From positions 30,918,020-30,982,019 of the forward strand of contig NC_035170.2 of the NCBI RefSeq assembly GCF_001659605.2: 64,000 nucleotides of DNA, given 5' to 3'. The stretch comes from Manihot esculenta. Taxonomy: Eukaryota > Streptophyta > Magnoliopsida > Malpighiales > Euphorbiaceae. The notes under the pieces were generated by a model. That model made no database searches, was not told the DNA's origin, and worked only from the letters and a program-made list of their open reading frames with translations. Position 1 is the first letter of the stretch; each line of letters begins with the position of its first letter. Both the position numbers and the translations under genes were made by a program. Positions 11,769 to 21,866 of the stretch are shown one piece after another.

Positions 11769-13667
11769 AGATGCTGGAATATATGTTGCTCTTATATGCC
11801 GCCAACCTTTTTCAAATTTTAGAATGGCTCTTATGATGACAGGTGGATAACAAAACTAAAAAATCAAAGACTATGTTATTTCTATCAGTAAATCACATTG
11901 GAAGCAATGGGAATTTGCATTCTGTATCTAAAAGTCAATTGCTCTGCAACTTACGTTGCATCGTCGCTACTCCTTTGAGAATGGAGAAGCAAGCCACTCA
12001 AAGCAAGGTCTAGGATCAGAGCAGCAGATCCTGGAGCCTCAAGGACTGGTATCTTTCAAGAGTCAACAAGTGTGGTTCTGTGATATAAGCAGGGTTGGAA
12101 GGATTTTAATACCTGGTATATTTGCAATCATTGTTCTATCCTGATAGTGAATTTTCTGAATTTAATTGCAATATGTTCATGTGTTAATCCTTGCAGGCTA
12201 CCAAGCATGCAATTGATTTTAAGCAAAGGTTGGATCTCACGTTTAATTTGTTGTTTTATAATAATTTGAATGTTTTGAAAGTTATCAAAGCATCTTCTGG
12301 TTTGGTCTCTCCTAAATTGTATGAGAATAAAATAGTGGCTCCATGAATTCCTAGATTCTTTGAAAGTGAGATGGATGCCAAGTGTCTTAGAGGAGGAGTG
12401 GAGGGAATAATCGGTGCTGTGAATTCACTTGTTCTTCTTTCAGAGTAGGCAGCTTTTGGCTCAGCCGTGGAGAAATGTTCTGCTGTCGTGACATAAAATG
12501 GCTTCAGAATAGGCAATGGTGAATATCATATGACCTTGTGAATAGTGGTTTAAAAACAATTTAGAATATTTTGGAATAGAACTAATACTCTTTGACAGAT
12601 TTACAGGTGAAGATGCTAATGATACTTGCAAATTCAGTTCGCTTTGAAAGAATATGCATTGGTTGTGTGGGAGGAAGAATCCTTGACTTTTTTAATCTTT
12701 CATCGAGTGGACAGACATCGTTTAAGGTTGCAAATCTAAGAGCTGCTCTTTTCTTGTTCTTTTCACAAGTGTCTTCATTAGTGAGCATCCATAAAAAGTA
12801 GTGAGCTATTTCACTTGTGGCAACTACCAATGAGAAAGCAGAAAGCTTATACTCTCTCTATCCATGTGCTAATCCTTGTAGGCAATTAACAGATCCTGGA
12901 ACTATTTGAAGCATTTCTGGACTAGGAAGGGAGATGGTTGTCCCTGAATTCTTACCATTTCATCACTTGCTAGTCTTGGTGAAGTTACACATGCATTTAT
13001 TATGAGGGAATTTCATGGAGATTCTGTAGAGCCAAAGCTGAACATTTTAATTCCGCCAATCGTTCATTGGCTAGATGTCATCTAGCTGGCTAGAAGTTCA
13101 ATTCTGAAGGCTTGGTTTAGCTACTGTAAATTTCAGATTTTCTTTTTTAATGTATTGTATTTTCTTTACACCTCTAAATATAATCATTCATCCAAAAATA
13201 AATTATAAAGCATGCTGCAAATTTTCTATGTTTTAGCTTTTATATTAACCAAAATTGAATTTGCTAATTATATTTATTTGCATATTGAAACCTAAACTTT
13301 AAAATAAAAAATTATTTTATGTATTATAAAACTTCTTTAGGTAATATCAGTCGTTCAAAACGTAGCCATCACAATTATAAATGTTTTTAATTATGTTAAT
13401 TGGTTCTTTGTATGTTATTTTTTAAATAAATGCTAGTGTAATACTATAACAGTATGCTAAAATTGATATAAATAATTTTTTTTATCCATTTTATACTTAT
13501 TAAAAATAGTTAATTTAAGCACTCACACATTTAATCTAGACCCAATCCTGATTTCAAAACAAAAATAATTTAAATAATTTAATAATTTCCGACTAGCTAA
13601 TTATATATCCTTCTCAATTTCTCTATTTTGCCGATGTAGGAAACCATTCCCACCAAACAATGCGGCC
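11769..13667 (+). other. 3' flank of CNL copy 2, duplicated tail
   Basis: No convincing gene; the short open frames at 11956 and 12592 are shared with copy 3's flank and have no recognisable domain. The tail aligns block by block with 18411-19705 plus 30114-31680. It lacks segments present behind copy 3: about 540 bp (18537-19076) and about 660 bp (30495-31155). Traces of the second segment are also found behind copy 1, so copy 2's tail has probably lost it. A patch at about 13305-13630 is AT-rich and unmatched. Confidence 0.6.
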
Positions 13668-13890
13668 ATCTCCCTTCCCTGAAATCTCTCTTAGTCAATT
13701 TGATTCTCTGGTGTATATATTAGACAAGGGTAATTCTTATATCTTTTTCATCAGCATCAGCGATCACATTCTTCCCATCTTTTAAGATTCTTGCACTTGC
13801 ATGTTGCCCTAATCTCAAAGGTTGCCTTGCCCCCAATTTGTCTGAAAGATGCAGACACGATAGATTGGCACGAGCACGGCCATAATTTAT
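13668..13890 (+). pseudogene. LRR relic downstream of CNL copy 2
   Basis: Short decayed piece resembling the third quarter of the LRR region of the CNL genes. It has text corresponding to SQFDSL-YI, then a serine/alanine-rich FFPSFKIL, CCPNLKG, and the C-terminal LSERCRHD signature. It lacks most of an LRR domain and has no start. A near-identical relic sits behind copy 3 at 31700-31946, so the relic was duplicated with the gene. It is probably the 3' end of an older CNL gene. Confidence 0.75.
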
Positions 13891-14694
13891 TGGAAGGAGG
13901 AGGCTCTTCTGCTTTGACCTGTTAGTACTATAATTCATTGACTGAAATTGGCTATAATTTTGTAATTTTGTATATGATATTTTGACTGAAATTGGCTGTA
14001 ATTCATTTTCTTTCTGATTTTCTACCAAAATGATGCAATCTTGAACTTGCAGTTTTCAGAATTTTCATTGCAATATCAGCGTCCAATTTAATGCCTAATA
14101 CTAATGGGTCTTGATAAAAAATTTATTATAAATATAATGACTTATTTACTCATTTTATAAAATGTCAAAGACCAAAATACAATTTCATTCCAAATCAGCA
14201 GCTCTCATGCGGCTCTCAACCTTCTGCGTCGACCTCAATTCATATTTTTTCTAATGCTTCCTTTTGTTTTATACTGGAATAAAAGCTCCCCAAGTATTCT
14301 TGCCCTCCAACTCATCCGATCCCACCTATAAGGAAGAACATAAGGAAAAGAAAGAACAAGCTTTCCATTGCTTCTTATATGTGTTATCTCTTTTACAAAA
14401 AGATAAAATACTTGCACATCTAAGAAAATTAAATGCCAATAAGTTTTCGCTAAGGGATATATGAATCATCTTGAAGCCTATGATGTTTTGAATTTGAGTC
14501 ACACTAATAAATAATTAAGATAAAAAATTGTCATGATCTTATAAAACAAATCATATCAAAATGCTTCTTGAAATTCAGGAAGAAAAATTGTCAAGGAACT
14601 TATGTATATAACATAACTTTAGTTTAACATTTAATTTCTCTAGGAAATAACTCCACAGATAGGCAAATGATAACTTCTTTCTACATATTCATTC
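13891..14694. other. Intergenic stretch between CNL copies 2 and 3
   Basis: No gene recognised. The first part, to about 14195, continues the duplicated tail and matches 31946-32360 with gaps. The rest is unique AT-rich spacer leading to the promoter of copy 3. Confidence 0.5.
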
Positions 14695-14860
14695 CTTCTA
14701 CCTTTTGTTTTGCATAAAAACTGGGGAAAACTAACTACTTTGCTTCTTCTCCTTAGAGAATGTAATGCTCTATTGATCTTATTGATTGCTTCTACCTTTT
14801 GTTTTGCATAAAAACTGGGGAAAACTACTTGGCTTCTTCTCCTTAGAGAATGTAATGCTC
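14695..14860 (+). repeat. Tandem duplication of about 94 bp in the promoter of CNL copy 3
   Basis: Two near-identical direct copies, one starting at about 14701 and the other at 14795. Each contains CCTTTTGTTTTGCATAAAAA, ACTGGGGAAAACTA, and CTTCTCCTTAGAGAATGTAA. Copy 2's promoter has one diverged version only, so the duplication is specific to this copy. Confidence 0.9.
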
Positions 14861-14984
14861 TCTTCCACACCTTATATATTGGCTCATTAATTATGGATTG
14901 CATCATCTCTCACAAACCCACAAGTTTTCCCTTTACTTTCTTTCTTTTCATCTTGCCCTATTTTCAGTCGTTATCCTTCTATAG
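14861..14984 (+). promoter_or_regulatory. Core promoter and 5' UTR of CNL copy 3
   Basis: TATATAT at 14873-14879 lies about 105 bases before the ATG, matching the arrangement at copy 2 in sequence and spacing. Confidence 0.6.
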
Positions 14985-17900
14985 ATGGCTGAACAAATCC
15001 CATTTAGCATTGCGGAAAACTTATTAACAAAGTTGGCCTCAATTGCTTCTGAAGAAATTAATTTGGTGTATGGCTTTAAAAATGATCTTAGGAAGCTTCA
15101 AACCACTCTCTCCACCATCAAAGCAATACTTGCAGATGCTGAGGAGAAACAAGAGGAAAGTCGTGCAGTGAAGGACTGGATAAGGAGGCTTAAAGAGGTT
15201 GTTTATGATGCAGATGATTTGCTGGATGACGTAGCAACTGAAGGGTTGCGAAGAAAGGTTCAAGGTGAGGGAAGAATAGTTAGGAAGGTATGCGACTTCT
15301 TTTCTTCATCCAATCAAATTGCATTTCGTTTCAAGATGGGTCATAGTATTAAAGATATTAGAGAGAGGCTGGATGAAATCGCCAAAGAAATGTCTGACTT
15401 TGGCTTTATAATTAGGAAGGAAGCTGGAGTATGTATGGGAATAAAGAATAGTTGGAGGGAGACAGACTCCTTTGTATTGAAATCAGAAATTATAGGAAGA
15501 GATGAAGATAAGGAGAAGGTCATAGAATCATTGATGTGTCCAGTCAATCAAAGCAATATTTCTGTAGTTGCAATTGTAGGGTTTGGTGGCTTAGGAAAGA
15601 CTGCACTTGCCCAATTAGTGTTTAATGATGAGAAAGTGGTGAATTATTTTGATTTGAAGTTATGGGTATGTGTTTCTGAGGAGTCAAATGTTGAAACGCT
15701 AGTTAAACTTATCCTTAAAAGTGCAGGCAATAATGAAGTTGACAACTTGTCTTAGGAACCGTTACAAATTCGCCTTAGACAATGTTTAGAAGGCAAAAAG
15801 TACTTGCTGGTGTTGGATGATGTGTGGAATGTAAACGATAGGATTTGGAGTCAATTGAGGAAATATTTGATGGTTGGTGCCACAGGGAGTAGAATTTTAG
15901 TAACTACTCGTAGTAAGAGGGTTGCTTTAGCTATGGGTGTAGACTCTCCATACCCTTTACAGGGTCTAACTGAAGATCAATCATGGGATCTATTTGAGAA
16001 GCTAGCATTTAGAGAGGGAACAGGAAGAGTGAATTCAAATCTAATAGAAATTGGGAAAGAAATTGCAAAGAAATGCAAAGGAGTTCCACTTGCAATTAGA
16101 GCTATAGGAGGCATAATGCAAGTAAGAAATAGTGCAAGTGAATGGTTGTCTGTCCTAGAAAATGAGTTGTGGAAGGTCTTCGAGAGTGATGGTGATATTA
16201 GTCAAGTGTTGGAATTGAGTTATGATGTCTTACCATACCATTTAAAGCAGTGTTTTGCAGACTGCGCAATGTTTCCAAAAGATTATGCGTTCGTTAAGGA
16301 TAGATTAATTCAGTTGTGGATGGCACAAGGCTATGTTCAGTCTCGGGGTCAAAGTGAAAATGAAAATGCAGAGGAGATTGGGGAAGGATACTTCAATGAA
16401 TTGTTATTTAGGTCATTTTTCCAAAAGGATGAGTATTGTTATAAAATGCATGACCTTGCTCAGTCAATAGCAGGGGATAGTTGTTTTGTAGGTAATGATA
16501 ATGCTAAACATATTCCTAATAGAGTCCAACATGTGTTTTCTGGAAATTTGTCTTTTGAGGAATGCTTTACGCAGCTAAAAAATAAAGGACTGAGGACACT
16601 GTATTATCCATATTCTGGTGATGGATTAAGGTTGAATTTAGATAGTCTCTTTTCAAATTGTAGGAGCATACGTGCTTTGAGTTTTGGATGGAATATCAAT
16701 GGATTGCCAGATTCAATTGGAAAGTTGAAACACCTGAGGTACCTTGAATTGTTTAGAAATACTGAAATCAGTTCACTTCCAAACTGCATTTGCGGCTTGT
16801 ATAATTTGCAAACTCTAATACTATGGGAATGTTGGGGTCTTAAAGAATTACCTACAGACATGAGGAAGTTGATTTGTCTCAGACAACTTATTAATAAAGG
16901 TTGTGGTGGGCTTGAATTCATGCCATTGGGGTTGGGGAGATTAACAAATCTGCAGACTTTGTTAAATTTTGTTGTGGGAAGTGATCAAGGAAGGAGATGT
17001 TCCTCATTGAATGAGTTGAATAGCTTAAACCGGCTAAGAGGTGAAATCTCCATTGAAGGACTAGAAAATGTGAAAAATGCAGCTTTGGAGTCCAACCTAG
17101 TAAATCTCAAAGAAAAGAAACACCTTTTCTGCCTAAGATTAAGGTGGGATGGCGAGGTAGATAGCAATAGTGGAAATAGTGAGTTGTTGCTGGATAACCT
17201 ACACCCTCACCCGAACTTGAAAGAATTGGATGTTGTGTGCTATGAAGGTGTGAGGTTTTCAAATTGGCTTTCTTCTATCACAAGTCTCGTCAATATTACT
17301 TTATATAAATGTCCAAAATGTGAGCATTTGCCGCCATTGGACAATCTGCCTTATCTGGAAATTCTCAATCTTAGCTATTTCGATTCTCTGGAGTACATAT
17401 CAGATGAAGAAAATTTGTTCTCTTCTTTATCTGCATCAGCAGCAACATTCTTTCCATCTCTAAAGATTCTTAGAGTCAAATTTTGCCGTAATCTGAAAGG
17501 GTGGTAGAGAACATTTATGGAAGCAAAGATGGTGCCTCAATTTCCTTGTCTTTCTAAATTAACCATCAAAAATTGCCCTAACCTGACTTTGATGCCAATG
17601 TTTCCATCACTAGACATGGAGCTTGATCTTGCCTATGCCCACATAAGACCATTGCATTATACATTGCAGATGTCTGCAACGGCTTCTGGAGTACCATCAA
17701 CCTCTCCTTCAGTTACTTCTCCTTTTTCCAAATTAAAGACTTTGTGGTTACAGGGTATTGAGAATCTAGCATCTCTACCTGGAGAGTGGATGCAGAACCT
17801 CAGCTTCCTTGAGGAACTATTGCTTAGCAACTGAATGGAAATTAGTGATGAGGATGAGCGTGGCATATTCAAATGGAGATATCTTGTTAGTGTCCGAGAT

Positions 17901-18254
17901 CTCTCTCTCTATAATCTTCCAAATCTGGTGTCTCTACCAAGGGAGCTTCAATATGTTACCACCTTGCTACGTCTCAATATCTACGAATGTTCTAATTTGA
18001 GGGCTTTGCCTGACTGGATAGGCAACCTCACAGCACTCGAAAATCTATATATCCTTGACTGCCCTAAACTGGAATCGCTACCAAGAGGAATGCATCTAAT
18101 AACTACTTTACAACAATTGAGTGTTCGCCATTGCCCCCATTTGTCTGAAAGATGCGGACACGATATGGCTGCAGATTGGCCCAACATTTCTCACATCCCA
18201 AATATCCATATAAATGGAAATGATATTCAAAAGGAGGGCCGGTATTTATTGTAA
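14985..18254 (+). pseudogene. CNL resistance gene copy 3 with three in-frame stop codons
   Basis: Full-length paralogue of the intact copy, in one frame from ATG to terminal stop (1089 codons), interrupted only by point nonsense changes. Leu TTG is TAG at 15753-15755 (between P-loop and kinase-2), Trp TGG is TAG at 17505-17507, and Cys TGC is TGA at 17832-17834 (both in the LRRs). P-loop GFGGLGKT (about 15579), kinase-2, GLPL-type, RNBS-D and MHD motifs remain. A four-residue loss just after MHD (IHDL of copy 2 is missing, near 16450) lies between short direct repeats. At most a 256-aa coiled-coil plus partial NB protein could be made from the first ATG. There are no frameshifts, so loss of function looks recent, or the protein is made only as a truncated form. 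Confidence 0.95.
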
Positions 18255-18278
18255 GAAGAAGGTCCTCTGCTTTCACAG

Positions 18279-18410
18279 GTTAGGACTTTCTTCGCTTCAT
18301 CTCCTTAGCTACCTAATTTTTTCAAACAAATACTTCTATCCATTAGGCTACTTTGTTCTGTCTTCATCTTATCTATCAAAGTTAACTTACTTTTCTGATT
18401 CTATATGCAG
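18279..18410 (+). other. Probable 3'-UTR intron of CNL copy 3
   Basis: CACAG|GTTAGG donor and CTATATGCAG|AGATG acceptor, homologous to the intron-like segment behind copy 2 but about 40 bases shorter. Confidence 0.5.
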
Positions 18411-19705
18411 AGATGCTGGAATATATGTTGCTCTTTTACACCACCAACCTTTTTCAAATTTTAGAATGGCTCTTATGATGACAGGTCGATAACAAAACTT
18501 CAAAATCAAATACTACGTTATTTCTATCAGTAAATCACACTTATGAGCTATATTTTTCTCACAGTTTCACCTTCTTGCTACCCTTTAACATCTGAAGAAT
18601 ATTTTATCCTCAATTATGTAGTAAAATTGTCTGGTTGAAGATGTTTGTTGAAAGTTCCATTTTGTCTCATATTTTAGATTTACTTGTTTTTTGAGGTATT
18701 TCAATTGTTTCCCACTAATTAATTTTCTGAATGGCTAATAGAACTTTGATTGATTATACAACTCCGAGCATTGTGATTCTTCAAATTCTGAACACGAATT
18801 ATGTCCGCAGGCAATAGAAGCAAATGAGTTTTGTGGTGTGACAGATGATTTCTGGATGTTGTAATTGACTCATTGACTATTATACAGGTTCTTATCTCTT
18901 TACCAGAATTTTGGGATTGTATATTTTTTAAAAAATTTTTGCCATATTTTATTATTCTTTTAATATTGCCGTAATTTAGCAATGAACTTTTTTATTTTGT
19001 CTTATACGCAGGACTGGAGGGATGTGGATAACTTGAATTAACTCTTGGAATAGACATTTCAATTAATTTTGCACTTTTGGAAGCAATCGGAATTTGCATT
19101 CTGTATCTAAACGTCAATTGCTCTGCAACTTACGTTGCATCATCACTACTCCTTTGAGAATGGAGAAGCAAGCCACTCGAAGCAAGGTCTAGGATCAGAG
19201 CAGCAGATCCTGGAGCCTCAAGGACTGGTATCTTTCAAGAGTCAACAAGTGAGGTTCTGTGATATAAGCAGGGCTGGAAGGATGTTAATACCTGGTATAT
19301 TTGCAATCATTGTTCTATCCTGATAGTGAATTTTCTGAATTTAATTGCAATATGTTCATGTGTTAATCCTTGCAGGCTACCAAGCATGCAATTGATTTTA
19401 AGCAAAGGTTGGATCTCATGTTTAATTTGTTGTTTTATAATAATTTGAATGTTTTGAAAGTTATCAAAGCATCTTCTGGTTTGGTCTCTCCTGAATTGTT
19501 TGAGAATAAAATAGTGGCTCCATGAATTCCTAGATTCTTTGAAAGTGAGATGGATGCCAAGTGTCTTAGAGTAGGAGTGGAGGGAATAATCGATGCTGTG
19601 AATTCACTTGTTCTTCTTTCAGAGTAGGCAGCTTTTGGCTCAGCCGTGGAGAAATGTTCTGCTGTCGTGACAAAAAATGGCTTCAGAATAGGTAATGGTA
19701 AATAT
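18411..19705 (+). other. 3' flank of CNL copy 3, left of element A
   Basis: Duplicated tail homologous to 11769-12530, with an extra block at about 18537-19076 that copy 2 lacks. It ends in AATAT (19701-19705), the left target duplication of element A; the tail continues at 30114. No coding gene seen. Confidence 0.65.
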
Positions 19706-21782
19706 TGTAACAGCTCGGAAACCGAACTATTACTGGCGCTAGGATCCAGATCGGCTTAAGGCCGTCGGGACCCGTAGCAAGCCTACTGTGACCTCTGTGT
19801 ACCTGTGAAAACTCATACATAATCATACATCTGTAAAAATTAAAATCTTTTCTTCCTTTTTCGAAGGCTTAACCTGTGCATACTATACTTTACACCATAA
19901 ACCCCTACTAGAGCCCTCATCATAGCTCTAGGCGGGCTAAACTCATCATGTGTTAAGCCTGGTTTTCATATGCATACCATGAAACATTTTTATAAAAGTG
20001 ATCATGTACACAACAGAATAGCATCATTTCTTACTAGTCAAGCACAATCTATACACTATACATCATCATTATCTCTTTACAATTACATGTCCATTCTAGC
20101 TATTACATAATCTTCAGATCTTCTATACCCTGCTAACCTCGCTCTGGACTCTGAACCTGCAAAACTGGGGTTAAGGGAGAGGGATGAGCTATACTAGCCC
20201 AGTGAGCAGAACTATAAAACAAGTGATAAAATTATGCTTTCATGGAATGCATCATAACACAGTTATATCAACGTCTGTTACATCATCCGTATGGGTTCAC
20301 GCAAGCGTTCTTCCCCAGAGAGTTCACGCAAGCGTCCTTCCTCTCACGGAATCATCATCATTTCATCAGCACAGAATAATGCAATGCATCATCTTCGTGA
20401 ATTCTAATGCAAACAACCTATAACATCATCATGATGCATGAAACATGATAAAAGTATGTGATTTTCCATATTAAAATAGTTAAGTTTAGTTCCACTCACC
20501 TTTGGCTGACTCTGATCTAACTCTGCAGGTTCTGAAGCAGTGCTCACTGCTGCTCTCTCTGGTTCCTCTGGTCCGTTCCTACACAGGTGGACTTATATGA
20601 GGTACCAAATTAACATAAGAACGACTCTAAGAAACTCCCCAAAACCCCTCTAAAAGATCCTAAAACAACCACATAAAGCATGCAAAAGAAGGCTGGACAG
20701 GGCACTTTCGGCGGCAGGTTCGGCGGCCGAAAGTCCCGTCCAGAGACGAAACTCATGCACTTTCGGCGGCCGAACCTCTACTTTCGGCGGCCGAAAGTCC
20801 CTTTACCCTCCTTCGGGTGCACCTTCGGCATCCGAAAGTCTCGTCCAGAGACGAAACTCAACTTTCGGCGGCCGAACCTTGCCTCCAGAGACGAAAGTCC
20901 AAATTTTCGGAAGCAAGCTTTGGCAGCCGAAACTGCCTCCACAAGGGGTTCGGCGGCCGAACCTCTCTTCGGCGGCCGAACCTGGCCTTGCCCGAAGGAC
21001 AGAGACTTGCTCTGCTTCATGCAAACTTCTCCCCAACTCCTCTCAACATGCATACCAACTTCTCTCAACTAGCATATACTCAAGTATATGCACAAAGGGG
21101 TCTAAAACTAACCTATAACCCCAAACAAACTTAGCACATAACACTTAAACATACTTAAACACAACATCTCCACATAAACCTCATCTAACCTAATCATGCA
21201 TACTACCCATAAAACTTCCATAAAACCTTTAAAAATCATCAAAGAAGCTCAGGATCTTCACTTACCTCTTAAAGAACCTGAGGATGAAGGATCCTAACGT
21301 GGAGTTGTGAAGAAATCTACTCTCCAAGCTCCAAACTTCAAAACTTGGTTATTTTGCTCAAAACCTTCAAAACATGCATAAACTCTTCAAAACCTTGAAA
21401 GATTTAATGAAAATCATGAAAAACATAAAAGTCAACATGGAGAGGGTTTGGCTCACCTCTGGCTGCTGGTGAAGGAGAAAATATCTCCCCATCACCGACC
21501 TTTGGCCCTTTTATAGGTGGCTGGCCAGACCACCTTCGGCAGCCGAACGTGACGCCTAAACCATGCAAGGTTCGGCGGCCGAAAGTGACCTTCGGCGGCC
21601 GAACATGTGCATTTCTCCCAAATTGCTTTTCTTTCAAAACTCAATCCTTTTAACTCTCTAAAACATTAAAACATCTTAAAACATCTTAGAAAACATATGT
21701 ACTACCCTTCTAGAGGGTTCCGACACCCGAGATTCCACTGGACTACAGGAATTCCGATGCCGGTCTCTAGCCGGGTATTACA
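19706..21782 (-). repeat. Element A 3' LTR (left)
   Basis: 2077 bp, bounded by TGTAACAG and TATTACA. Contains a TATA box on the minus strand at 21506-21517 (plus-strand CCCTTTTATAGG). TTCGG-N3-CCGAA near-palindromes lie at 21535, 21571 and 21591, with a second cluster in the transcribed part (about 20700-20985). A two-unit direct repeat (GTTCACGCAAGCGT) lies at about 20294-20343. Open frames inside it are repeat artefacts. Confidence 0.95.
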
Positions 21783-21797
21783 TTCTCCCCCCCTTAA
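21783..21797 (-). other. Element A polypurine tract
   Basis: Plus-strand TTCTCCCCCCCCTTAA next to the left LTR, so purine-rich in the element's sense, in the place expected for plus-strand priming. Confidence 0.85.
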
Positions 21798-21866
21798 GAA
21801 CATTCGTCCCCGAATGTTCCTCAAACATTTAAACACATAAGCACATAGAAAAGGGGAAAACTAACC

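Noticed and set aside
12592..12801. 69-codon open frame shared with 30184-30393
   Set aside because: Conserved only because the tails are duplicated; no domain, and both strands are open. Best read as 3' flank.
20680..21072. 130-codon open frame with repeated FGGR/RPKV-like text in the LTR (also near 29011, 39215, 55154)
   Set aside because: The text is the translation of TTCGGCGGCCGAA repeats in several frames and both strands; no start context, no domain, and it shifts between LTR copies.
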